DNA of 64,000 nt from Pseudomonas rhizoryzae (GTDB lineage: Bacteria > Pseudomonadota > Gammaproteobacteria > Pseudomonadales > Pseudomonadaceae): positions 62,001 through 126,000 of the forward strand of contig NZ_SULM01000010.1 in assembly GCF_005250615.1 (NCBI RefSeq), in the 5' to 3' direction. Shown here piece after piece: positions 57,449-64,000 of this stretch. Below the pieces are notes generated by a model. It saw only the letters and a program-made list of their open reading frames with translations. It searched no databases and was not told the origin of the DNA. Numbering within the stretch: position 1 is the stretch's first letter; each line of letters begins with the position of its first letter. The position numbers and the translations under genes were made by a program.

Positions 57449-59677
57449 ATGTCCAAGGACCTTTCCACGCTGTCCCAGCGCCGTTTGCTGGTTTCCACCT
57501 TCAGTGTCGCCGTTGCCTCGCTGTCCCTGGGGACCCTGGCCCAGGAGGCGAAGGAACCGGTGACCACACTGGAGAGCCTGACCATCGAAGGTCAGGCGCA
57601 GCAGGAAGGCTTCAAGACCGAGCAATCCGCCTCGCGCAAATACACCGCACCGCTGCTGGATACGCCGCAGACCGTTACCGTGATCCCGGAGCGGATGATC
57701 GAGGACCAGCAGGCGCTGAGTCTGAGATCGGTGCTGTCGAATGTCTCGGGCATCACCTTCAACGCCGGTGAAGGCGGTGGCGGTTCCGGCGACAGCATCA
57801 ACATCCGTGGCTTCAGCGCCAATTCCAACATCCAGGTCGATGGCCTGCGCGACAGCACCCAGAACAACCGCACCGATACCTTCAACCTGGAATCGGTGGA
57901 GGTCATCAAGGGACCCAACTCGGTATTCGGCGGTGCCGGTACCACCGGCGGTTCCATCAACCTGATCAGCAAGAAGCCCCAGGAGCGCCAGTTCACCCGC
58001 ATCGGCGCGGGCCTGGGCACCGACAGCTATCGCCGGTTGACCCTGGACACCAACCAGCCGCTGCAGGGCGTGGGCGAGGGCAGTGCCTTCCGGCTCAATC
58101 TGATGACCCACGAGAACGACGTACCCGGCCGCGACGAGATCGACCGCAAGCGCTGGGGTATCGCACCCTCGCTGGCGCTGGGGCTGTCGGACGACACCCG
58201 CCTGACGCTGAGCTACTTCCATCAGACCGACAACAACCTGCCCGACTACGGGGTGCCGGTATTCAATGGCAAGCGCCTGGCCGGTGTCGGTCACGAAGAC
58301 TACTTCGGCTACCGGAACATCGACCATGAGGACATCAACAACAATGTCTTCACCGTCGAGCTGGAGCACCGTCTCAACGACAACCTGAGCCTGCAGAACC
58401 TGACGCGCTACAGCCGCATCCAGCGCGATACCGTGATCTCGGCGCCCCAGCTCAGGCTCATCGGTGGCGGTCGCTACCTGCCGGGCGGCCCCCAGGGCTA
58501 TGGTCGCGACATCACCTCTGAAATGTGGATCAACCAGACCAACCTGACCGGTAATTTCGACACCTTCGGCCTGGGCCACTCCTTCGTGTTGGGCGCGGAG
58601 TTCTCCCGTGAGGATTACGACCGCGATACCTACACCAACAATCTGGTCTTCCCGGCGAGCGGCTATTCCCTGAGCAATCCGCCGGGCCGCTACACCGGTC
58701 CCACCAACCAGCAAACCACCGCGCTCACCAGCAATACCCTGGTCGACAAGGCCGTCTACGCCTTCGACACCATCGCCCTGAACGACTACTGGGACCTGAA
58801 CCTGGGCCTGCGCTACGACTGGTTCGACGGCGACAGCGACACCACGCCGGTGAGCAACGGCGTACGCGGAGCGAAAACCCATCTGAACGCCGACGACGGC
58901 AAGCTGAGCGGTCGCGCCGGCCTGGTGTTCAAGCCGGCCCCGAACGGTCGGGTCTATGTCGCCTACGGCACCTCGTTCAACCCTTCCGCGGAGAACCTGA
59001 CCACCACCGGCGCCGGTCTGAGCGCGGCCAACCAGGATCTCGAACCGGAAAAGAACAAGACCTGGGAGCTGGGCACCAAGTGGGAATTCCTCGACAAGCG
59101 CCTGGAACTGGACGGCGCGCTGTTCCGCGTCGAGAAGAGCAACGCCCGCGAAACCCTGGCCGACAACAGTGTCGCCCTGGTGGGTGAGCAACGGGTGCAG
59201 GGGATCGAGTTGGGCGCGACCGGGCGCATCACCCAGCAGTGGAACGTCTTCGCCAACTTCACCTTCCTCGACAGCGAGACGCTCAAGGCCGCCAATACCC
59301 CGGCGGGGCAGGCCCGCGTCGGGCAGGCACTGGCGAACACGCCGCCGCGCTCGTTCAATCTCTGGACCACCTACGAGTTGCCGGCCGGCTGGCGGGTGGG
59401 TTACGGCACCCGTTACGTCAGCGAGCGTAACCTCACCTCGAGCAACGACCGCATCAAGCTGGACGAATACTGGGTGCACAATGCGATGCTGGGCTATCGC
59501 GTGAATCGCAATCTGGACCTGCAGCTCAACGTCAACAACCTGTTCGACAAGGAATACGTGGAGCGCGTGCGGTCCTCGCTCGGGACGGCGGCCACCTCGA
59601 CGGCCGTCGCCTCGTCTTCCTTCATCGAATACGGTGATACCCGCGCCGCCATCCTGACCGCGACCTACAGCTTCTAA
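57449..59677 (+). CDS. TonB-dependent siderophore receptor, PiuA/Fiu-like
   Basis: Outer-membrane receptor of 742 residues for ferric siderophores, probably catecholate type. A signal peptide (STFSVAVASLSLGTLAQ) is followed by a plug domain (DTPQTVTVIPERMIEDQ, SINIRGFSANSNIQVDGLRD, GPNSVFGGAGTTGGSINLISK) and a 22-strand barrel ending in TATYSF with a terminal Phe. Strong Fur-like sites lie upstream and a PiuC-type hydroxylase gene follows, the piuA-piuC layout of P. aeruginosa, which supports the PiuA-like label. The ligand is not proven, so the symbol is withheld. Confidence 0.92.
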   Translation: MSKDLSTLSQRRLLVSTFSVAVASLSLGTLAQEAKEPVTTLESLTIEGQAQQEGFKTEQSASRKYTAPLLDTPQTVTVIPERMIEDQQALSLRSVLSNVSGITFNAGEGGGGSGDSINIRGFSANSNIQVDGLRDSTQNNRTDTFNLESVEVIKGPNSVFGGAGTTGGSINLISKKPQERQFTRIGAGLGTDSYRRLTLDTNQPLQGVGEGSAFRLNLMTHENDVPGRDEIDRKRWGIAPSLALGLSDDTRLTLSYFHQTDNNLPDYGVPVFNGKRLAGVGHEDYFGYRNIDHEDINNNVFTVELEHRLNDNLSLQNLTRYSRIQRDTVISAPQLRLIGGGRYLPGGPQGYGRDITSEMWINQTNLTGNFDTFGLGHSFVLGAEFSREDYDRDTYTNNLVFPASGYSLSNPPGRYTGPTNQQTTALTSNTLVDKAVYAFDTIALNDYWDLNLGLRYDWFDGDSDTTPVSNGVRGAKTHLNADDGKLSGRAGLVFKPAPNGRVYVAYGTSFNPSAENLTTTGAGLSAANQDLEPEKNKTWELGTKWEFLDKRLELDGALFRVEKSNARETLADNSVALVGEQRVQGIELGATGRITQQWNVFANFTFLDSETLKAANTPAGQARVGQALANTPPRSFNLWTTYELPAGWRVGYGTRYVSERNLTSSNDRIKLDEYWVHNAMLGYRVNRNLDLQLNVNNLFDKEYVERVRSSLGTAATSTAVASSSFIEYGDTRAAILTATYSF

Positions 59678-59697
59678 AAGGTCGCCTGTATCAACCG

Positions 59698-59719
59698 AAG
59701 CCCTGCCCGCGCAGGGCTT
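59698..59719 (+). terminator. Hairpin between receptor and hydroxylase genes
   Basis: AAGCCCTGC and GCAGGGCTT pair around CCGC, 20 bases after the receptor stop. The T tail is short. It likely causes partial termination, lowering expression of the downstream hydroxylase relative to the receptor. Confidence 0.6.
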
Positions 59720-59741
59720 TCGGCGTTAGAGGGGAATTCTC

Positions 59742-60425
59742 ATGATGATCAGCGTTCCGGGCGTGCTGACGCCCGAGCAGGTACGGGACTGCCGCCAGCG
59801 CCTGGAGGCCGCGGCCTGGGCCGATGGCAAGCACACCGCCGGATTCCAGTCGGCCATGGCCAAGGACAACCTGCAGCTGCCGGCGGACGAGCCAGCGGCG
59901 CGTGCGGTGGGCGAGACGATCCAGCAGGCGCTGGCGCGGCATCCGCTGTTCGTTGCCGCCGCCCTGCCGGCGCGGGTGTTTCCGCCGCTGTTCAATCTCT
60001 ACCGTGGCGGCCAATCCTTCGGCCTGCACGTGGACAACGCCCTGCGCGCCCTGCCGGATGGCAGCGGCTACCTGCGCACCGATCTGTCCGCCACGCTGTT
60101 CTTTTGCGAACCGGACGAGTACGACGGTGGCGAACTGGTGGTGGAAGACACCTATGGCGCCCACAGCGTCAAGCTGGCGGCGGGCGATCTGCTCCTCTAT
60201 CCGGCCAGCAGCCTGCACCGGGTGCTGCCGGTGACCCGTGGCGCGCGGCTGTGTTCTTTCTTCTGGGTCCAGAGCCTGGTGCGCGACGCGGGGCAGCGCA
60301 GCCAGCTGTTCGAACTCGACCAGGGCATCCAGCGCGCCGCCGCCGAACTCGGCCAGGGCCACGAGGCCTGCCTGCAACTGACCGGCGTCTATCACAACCT
60401 CTTGCGGCAGTGGGCGCAGCCCTGA
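59742..60425 (+). CDS. piuC: PiuC-type Fe(II)/2-oxoglutarate dioxygenase
   Basis: PKHD-type hydroxylase of 227 residues (PiuC/YbiX family). The iron ligands are visible as HVD in GLHVDNAL and His in SSLHRVLPV, and the 2-oxoglutarate Arg in [14 protein letters not shown]. It accompanies siderophore receptors in many proteobacteria and has been tied to iron uptake, though its substrate is not known. A second in-frame ATG follows the first directly; the exact start could be either. Iron control is expected through the upstream Fur-like sites. Confidence 0.92.
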   Translation: MMISVPGVLTPEQVRDCRQRLEAAAWADGKHTAGFQSAMAKDNLQLPADEPAARAVGETIQQALARHPLFVAAALPARVFPPLFNLYRGGQSFGLHVDNALRALPDGSGYLRTDLSATLFFCEPDEYDGGELVVEDTYGAHSVKLAAGDLLLYPASSLHRVLPVTRGARLCSFFWVQSLVRDAGQRSQLFELDQGIQRAAAELGQGHEACLQLTGVYHNLLRQWAQP

Positions 60426-60544
60426 TTCCACCGCCTGACCATTCTGGATTTCCAGCGACTCAACTGGTGAGCGAAGCGAAAACTCCTTGGTCGCCTATTG
60501 GTGCTGTTGCCGGAGGTACCCAGCGCATCGCTGAGGCTTCGTAG

Positions 60545-60607
60545 ATGTCTCCACTTGGACAAGATGCTAAATTCGGCAGCTCCAGACTTTCAGCGACCCA
60601 GCGATGA
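60545..60607 (+). CDS. Possible 20-residue leader ORF overlapping the ATPase start
   Basis: The frame MSPLGQDAKFGSSRLSATQR ends in a TGA that overlaps the ATG of the following ATPase gene (ATGA). The ATPase lacks a recognisable Shine-Dalgarno, so translation of this short frame could deliver ribosomes to it. No homology is recognised and chance cannot be ruled out. Confidence 0.25.
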   Translation: MSPLGQDAKFGSSRLSATQR

Positions 60608-61737
60608 TCGAGCAGCTTTCCATTCGAAATTTCAAATCGTTGCGCGATGTCGAGTTGTCGCTTACGGCCTTTACCTGCCTGGTCGGGCTCAACGGAGCGG
60701 GTAAGAGTTCCTGGCTCCAGGCCATAGACTTTATCGCCCAGCAAATGCGGGGTGACATAGATGTTTGGCTGGATGCCCGTGGCTGGGAGGCCAAGGATCT
60801 CGATTGCAAGCTGACCACTGAGCGCAACATTCATCTTGGTGTCGTAATGCTGTTGGATGGTCAGCGCCTGCGCTGGGAGGCTGCCTTCAATACTATTGAG
60901 CGTCGCTGTACCCACGAGCGCTTCTTGCTGGGAGACTCCGTCACCCCGGAACTTGAGGTCAAAGCAGGGGAGCTCGTGCTATCGGGCGAGCGCCAACGGG
61001 TGAGATTCAAGTATCAAGGCTCGATCATTTCGGCGTTACGGGACGATGAACTGGCCAAGCCCATCGTGAAGTTTCGCGATTATCTGACGCGGATCCGCTC
61101 TCTGGAACTGCTTTCTCCTCACTTGCTAAGGCGTCGCGCGCGAACCTTGGACGAAGACATCGGCGCAGGAGGAGAAAAGCTTTCTGCTTTCCTGAGTGGC
61201 CTTTCGACTGATGCACGGGCTGAACTCTTGGTCATGCTCCGCAGTTTCTATCCCGCCTTGGAGGATTTTCGGGTTTCGAATCTGAAAGCGGGTTGGAAAA
61301 AGCTGACCTTGGTCGAGCGTTACGGTGAGACGTTACTAGAGACCGAAGCCGGTCATGTCAATGATGGTCTCCTGCGTATTCTGGCTGTATTAGCCCAAGC
61401 TCACTCTGACCGCAGCCTGGTACTGCTAGACGAGATCGAGAATGGCATCAATCCAGAGCTGGTCGAAAAGCTAGTGGATACTTTGGTGTCTTGTAAGCGC
61501 CAGATTGTAGTAACGACTCATAGCCCTTTGTTTTTGAATTACCTCGACGATGAGGTCGCCAAGCAATCGGTTGTTCTGATCTATAAGTCGCCCGCGGGCG
61601 AAAGTCGTGCGCGGCATCTTTTCAAGCTGCCCCGTATCGCGGATAAATTGCGAATCATGGGGCCGGGAGAGGCCTTCGTCGACACCGATCTGCCCGCGCT
61701 GATCGAAGAGTGCGTGGCCGAAGACAGGATGCACTGA
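60604..61737 (+). CDS. SMC/OLD-like AAA ATPase of a two-gene putative defence module
   Basis: A 377-residue ABC/SMC-type ATPase (AAA_15/AAA_21 group): IRNFKSLRDVELSL at the start, Walker A GLNGAGKSS at 28-36, a helical insert, a signature-like AGHVNDGLLRILAVLA, Walker B SLVLLDEIENGINP, and a switch His in VVTTHSPLFLNYL. No nuclease or TOPRIM domain is fused. The following gene, two bases on, encodes a TOPRIM-like protein, the arrangement of PARIS/OLD-type anti-phage systems. Base composition is clearly lower than neighbours (27-34 G+C per 60 in two stretches counted, versus 42 just before). Likely acquired horizontally. Defence role is inferred. Confidence 0.85.
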   Translation: MIEQLSIRNFKSLRDVELSLTAFTCLVGLNGAGKSSWLQAIDFIAQQMRGDIDVWLDARGWEAKDLDCKLTTERNIHLGVVMLLDGQRLRWEAAFNTIERRCTHERFLLGDSVTPELEVKAGELVLSGERQRVRFKYQGSIISALRDDELAKPIVKFRDYLTRIRSLELLSPHLLRRRARTLDEDIGAGGEKLSAFLSGLSTDARAELLVMLRSFYPALEDFRVSNLKAGWKKLTLVERYGETLLETEAGHVNDGLLRILAVLAQAHSDRSLVLLDEIENGINPELVEKLVDTLVSCKRQIVVTTHSPLFLNYLDDEVAKQSVVLIYKSPAGESRARHLFKLPRIADKLRIMGPGEAFVDTDLPALIEECVAEDRMH

Positions 61738-61739
61738 CC

Positions 61740-62492
61740 GTGTTAGTGGTCATTAGCGGTGAAGGAATCTCGGATTTAGGCGCCTGCAGTAATCAACAGG
61801 GGCGTTGCCACGGCGAGGTCTTCATAGCAGGGCCCATGACTTGCGTACTGGATACGATCATCGAAAGCAGCATGGGTTACTCGTTACTGGACCTTCATGG
61901 TTACGAGTATTTGAGTGAAAGTTATCTGGAAGACTGCGAGCAGAGGCACAGGGGGAATCGCAAAGGGCTGTTCTTGCCAGGCAAGAAGTCGGGACAGGAA
62001 ACAGGTTACTTCTATGTCAACGCTTGGATCCTGGCTCAGGAAACTCTCAGGTTGGAGGCGCAGCGAAACGATAGGGCTATCGCGGTGCTTTTCCGTGATA
62101 CGGATGGTACGCATAGTACCCGCAACGGGCTTTGGCAGGCTAAGTGGAACTCCATGCTTCACGGTTTTGCCCGCGGTGGGCTCGAAGATCGTGGAGTGCC
62201 TATGTTGCCCAAACCCAAGTCCGAGGCTTGGTTGCTTTGCGCCTTTAAAAGGCCTGCTTATCAGGATTGTGCCGCTTTGGAGGAAATTACAGGCAACGAT
62301 AGAGGCGCGAATCCGGCAAAAGATCGATTGGAAGCGGCCACAGAGGGAGCCACTCGTGATGAGTTAGTTCATCAGTTGAGAGAGCGGCCTTTCGACCATG
62401 TCGCTGCCGCCGAGCAGATGCCCAGCTTCGAGTGTTTTCGCGAGCGTTTGCTAATAGCATTGGAAGCATTACGCCGATTACCTGTTCTCTGA
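61740..62492 (+). CDS. TOPRIM-like protein (DUF4276/RloB-like), partner of the ATPase
   Basis: A 250-residue protein starting at GTG 61740, two bases after the ATPase stop. The start VLVVISGEGISDLGA places a Glu (E8) like the first TOPRIM acid, AVLFRDTDGTHS at 115-126 gives the DxD pair (D120, D122), and LPKPKSEAWLLCAF plus ANPAKDRLEA resemble C-terminal motifs of DUF4276 and RloB proteins. It could be a metal-dependent nuclease triggered by the ATPase. No signal or membrane segment. Low GC as its partner. The family name is from memory of motifs, not from a search. Confidence 0.7.
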   Translation: MLVVISGEGISDLGACSNQQGRCHGEVFIAGPMTCVLDTIIESSMGYSLLDLHGYEYLSESYLEDCEQRHRGNRKGLFLPGKKSGQETGYFYVNAWILAQETLRLEAQRNDRAIAVLFRDTDGTHSTRNGLWQAKWNSMLHGFARGGLEDRGVPMLPKPKSEAWLLCAFKRPAYQDCAALEEITGNDRGANPAKDRLEAATEGATRDELVHQLRERPFDHVAAAEQMPSFECFRERLLIALEALRRLPVL

Positions 62493-62528
62493 GTCGAACC
62501 TGATGTGGCCGGTTGCGGATGAGCCTGA

Positions 62529-62972
62529 TCAAACCCGGGCGATGCACCAGACGCCCGCGCCGATCAGCGCCACGCCGGCCAGTTTGCCCAGGCTGATCGG
62601 ATCCTGGCGAAAGCCGGCCCAGCCGAAGTGATCCAGGCTCAGCGACATGGCCAACTGACCGGCGATGACCAGCGCCATGAACAGGGTGGCACCGATGCGC
62701 GGTCCGGCGAAGGCGGCCATGGCGATGAAGAAGGCGCCCAGCAGGCCGCCGCACCAGTGCCACCACTGCAATTCACGCAGCAGGCCCAGGGTGGGGACGC
62801 CGCGTTGCCAGAGGGTCAGCCCCAGCAGGGCGAGCAGACCGACCATGAAGGAAATGGACGCCGCGGCGAACAGGCTGCCGAGGTGCCGCGCGAGTTGGCC
62901 GTTGATGCCGGCTTGCAGCGGCAGGCAGGCACCGGCGATGAAGGGCAGGACGAGTAGCCACCAGGCAGGCAT
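62529..62972 (-). CDS. YdcZ/DUF606 family membrane protein (DMT superfamily)
   Basis: Inner-membrane protein of 147 residues with about five hydrophobic helices. LPFIAGACLPLQAGINGQLARHLGS and HWCGGLLGAFFIAMAAFAGPRIGATLF (read in parts) match the DUF606/YdcZ group, thought to act as small drug/metabolite transporters. GGAG precedes the ATG at 62972. It is transcribed toward the ATPase-TOPRIM pair and ends 36 bases from it, marking the right border of that insert. Confidence 0.88.
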   Translation of the reverse strand: MPAWWLLVLPFIAGACLPLQAGINGQLARHLGSLFAAASISFMVGLLALLGLTLWQRGVPTLGLLRELQWWHWCGGLLGAFFIAMAAFAGPRIGATLFMALVIAGQLAMSLSLDHFGWAGFRQDPISLGKLAGVALIGAGVWCIARV

Positions 62973-63086
62973 CGGCGGGACTCCAGACGAAAAAAGGGCG
63001 GGCAGTATGCCCCAGGGTGCGGCGAAGCGGTCGAACCGGCGACTCCCGGTCGGGCTCCAAGCCCTACCAGCAAGGGAGAATCCGCC

Positions 63087-63578
63087 ATGGCGCCACCGCT
63101 GCAAGAAGGCCGTCCAATCCAAGAGGACCTGCGGCTGCAACGCTGGATCTGGCGCTGTGAGCGTCTGGGCTGGGCGCTGCTCGGGCTGTTCGTGGTGCTG
63201 GCGTTGGGCGGGCTCTTCGCCAGTGGCGGCCCCTGGGCTACGGCGACCCGCGTCAGTGACGATGGCCAACTCAAGGTGCAGTACGAGCGCTTCCAACGCC
63301 GCGGCGCCCCCACTACCCTGACCCTGGAACTGGCACCCGGCGTGACCCGCGTTGGTCTGGACGAACGCCTGGTGGCCGACTGGACGGTGGAGGCCCTCTA
63401 TCCACAACCGGCGCGGATGACCAGCAGCGACGGCGTGCTCTGGCTCGACCTGACCCCCGGCAGCGGACCCAGTCGGCTGCATCTGGCACTGCGGCCGGAT
63501 GCGCTGGGCACCATGAACTGGCGCATTCTGAGACCCGGCCGGGTACCCCTCAGCCTCTCGGCCTTCATTTATCCCTAA
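63087..63578 (+). CDS. Single-pass membrane protein of unknown function
   Basis: A 163-residue protein with a short cytoplasmic N-terminus, one membrane helix (LGWALLGLFVVLALGGLFAS), and an extracytoplasmic beta-rich domain (LKVQYERFQRRGAPTTLTLE...). It ends ten bases before a DUF421 gene and is almost certainly cotranscribed with it. I do not recognise a named family; proteins of this layout accompany DUF421 in some pseudomonads as far as I recall. Confidence 0.8.
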   Translation: MAPPLQEGRPIQEDLRLQRWIWRCERLGWALLGLFVVLALGGLFASGGPWATATRVSDDGQLKVQYERFQRRGAPTTLTLELAPGVTRVGLDERLVADWTVEALYPQPARMTSSDGVLWLDLTPGSGPSRLHLALRPDALGTMNWRILRPGRVPLSLSAFIYP

Positions 63579-63588
63579 AGGAATCGCC

Positions 63589-64000
63589 ATGGAATCCGTG
63601 CTGCGCGCTGCGGCCATCTACGTCTTCCTGCTGGTGCTCTTTCGCATCACCGGGCGCCGGGCCCTATCGGAGATCACCACCTTCGATTTCGTCTTGCTGC
63701 TGGTGATCGGCGAAGCGACGCAGCAGGCCCTGCTGGGTGACGACTTCTCGGTGATCAATGCCTTCGTGGTGATAGGCACCCTGGTGCTGATCGATATCCT
63801 GCTGTCGGTGTTCAAGCAGCGCTCGCCCCAGGTGGGGCGCTTTCTCGATGGCATGCCCTTGATCGTGGTGGAGTACGGCAAGCCGCTGACGCAGCGGTTG
63901 CGCAAGGCGCGGCTCACCGAGGAGGACATTCTCGAAGCGGCGCGGCAGAGCCAGGGGCTGGAGCGGATGGAGCAGATCCGTTTCGCAGTGCTGGAAAAGA
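63589..64000 (+). CDS. DUF421 (YetF-like) membrane protein, 3' end cut by the window edge
   Basis: The first 137 codons are present. Membrane helices (AAAIYVFLLVLFRITGRRAL and INAFVVIGTLVLIDILLSVF) are followed by a cytoplasmic DUF421-type domain starting VGRFLDGMPLIVVEYGKPL. AAAGGA precedes the ATG. Family members are small inner-membrane proteins of unknown function, some tied to stress or spore traits in Bacillus. The frame runs open to the right edge. Confidence 0.88.
   Translation, partial: MESVLRAAAIYVFLLVLFRITGRRALSEITTFDFVLLLVIGEATQQALLGDDFSVINAFVVIGTLVLIDILLSVFKQRSPQVGRFLDGMPLIVVEYGKPLTQRLRKARLTEEDILEAARQSQGLERMEQIRFAVLEK

Noticed and set aside
60426-60603. Gap after piuC searched for an att site or transposon end marking the low-GC insert
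   Set aside because: No direct repeat of this stretch could be found near 62493-62528, and no integrase gene is present.
60460-60915. 151-codon minus-strand frame over the start of the ATPase gene
   Set aside because: It covers the Walker A coding region of the ATPase on the other strand, has no recognised domain, and no ribosome site stands out.

Overview
This window is a stretch of a high-GC gammaproteobacterial chromosome, almost certainly Pseudomonas. Gene content and gene order (proA-nadD-rsfS-rlmH-mrdA-rodA-mltB-rlpA-dacA-ybeD-lipB-lipA; arfA-holA-lptE-leuS; lnt-corC-ybeY-phoH-miaB; hemL-thiE-thiD; amn; speC; a PiuA/PiuC-like pair) match what I recall of P. aeruginosa and relatives. 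The cellulose genes and GC level would fit the P. oryzihabitans/psychrotolerans side of the genus, but the species is a guess. No rRNA, tRNA, CRISPR array or insertion sequence was seen.

Region 1 (1-13.7 kb, minus strand) is a cellulose locus. bcsQ-bcsA-bcsB-bcsZ-bcsC are tightly coupled (overlaps or gaps of a few bases) and run off the left edge. Upstream, as a separate unit with its own terminator, is a second complete BcsC-type protein. BcsQ carries an N-terminal motif resembling the small BcsR/BcsP partner. Region 2 (13.9-25.1 kb, plus strand) holds proline and NAD synthesis, ribosome maturation, the rod-shape/peptidoglycan elongation genes and lipoate synthesis.

Region 3 (25.2-33.7 kb) is more accessory: phosphoglucomutase, a second lytic transglycosylase, then a LysR regulator divergent from a four-gene cassette (MHS-type transporter, class II aldolase, 2-hydroxyacid dehydrogenase, acetylpolyamine-amidohydrolase-like enzyme) that looks like an undescribed catabolic module. 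Region 4 (33.8-49.5 kb, mostly minus) returns to core genes: arfA with a hairpin inside its coding sequence, holA, lptE, leuS, lnt, corC, ybeY, phoH, miaB, hemL, thiE and thiD.

Region 5 (49.6-64 kb) has a heterodimeric ABC exporter, AMP nucleosidase, an EamA transporter, a structured leader before ornithine decarboxylase, and an iron-uptake receptor with a Fur-box-like site followed by a PiuC-type hydroxylase. Next comes a lower-GC two-gene insert encoding an SMC/OLD-like ATPase and a TOPRIM-like protein, the best candidate in the window for an undescribed (anti-phage) system. Small membrane proteins close the window.

Paired inverted REP-like elements occur at two places (41.4 and 54.7 kb), and a 32-base perfect palindrome covers the lipA stop codon. 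All functional calls rest on reading motifs and gene order by eye; no database search was run.
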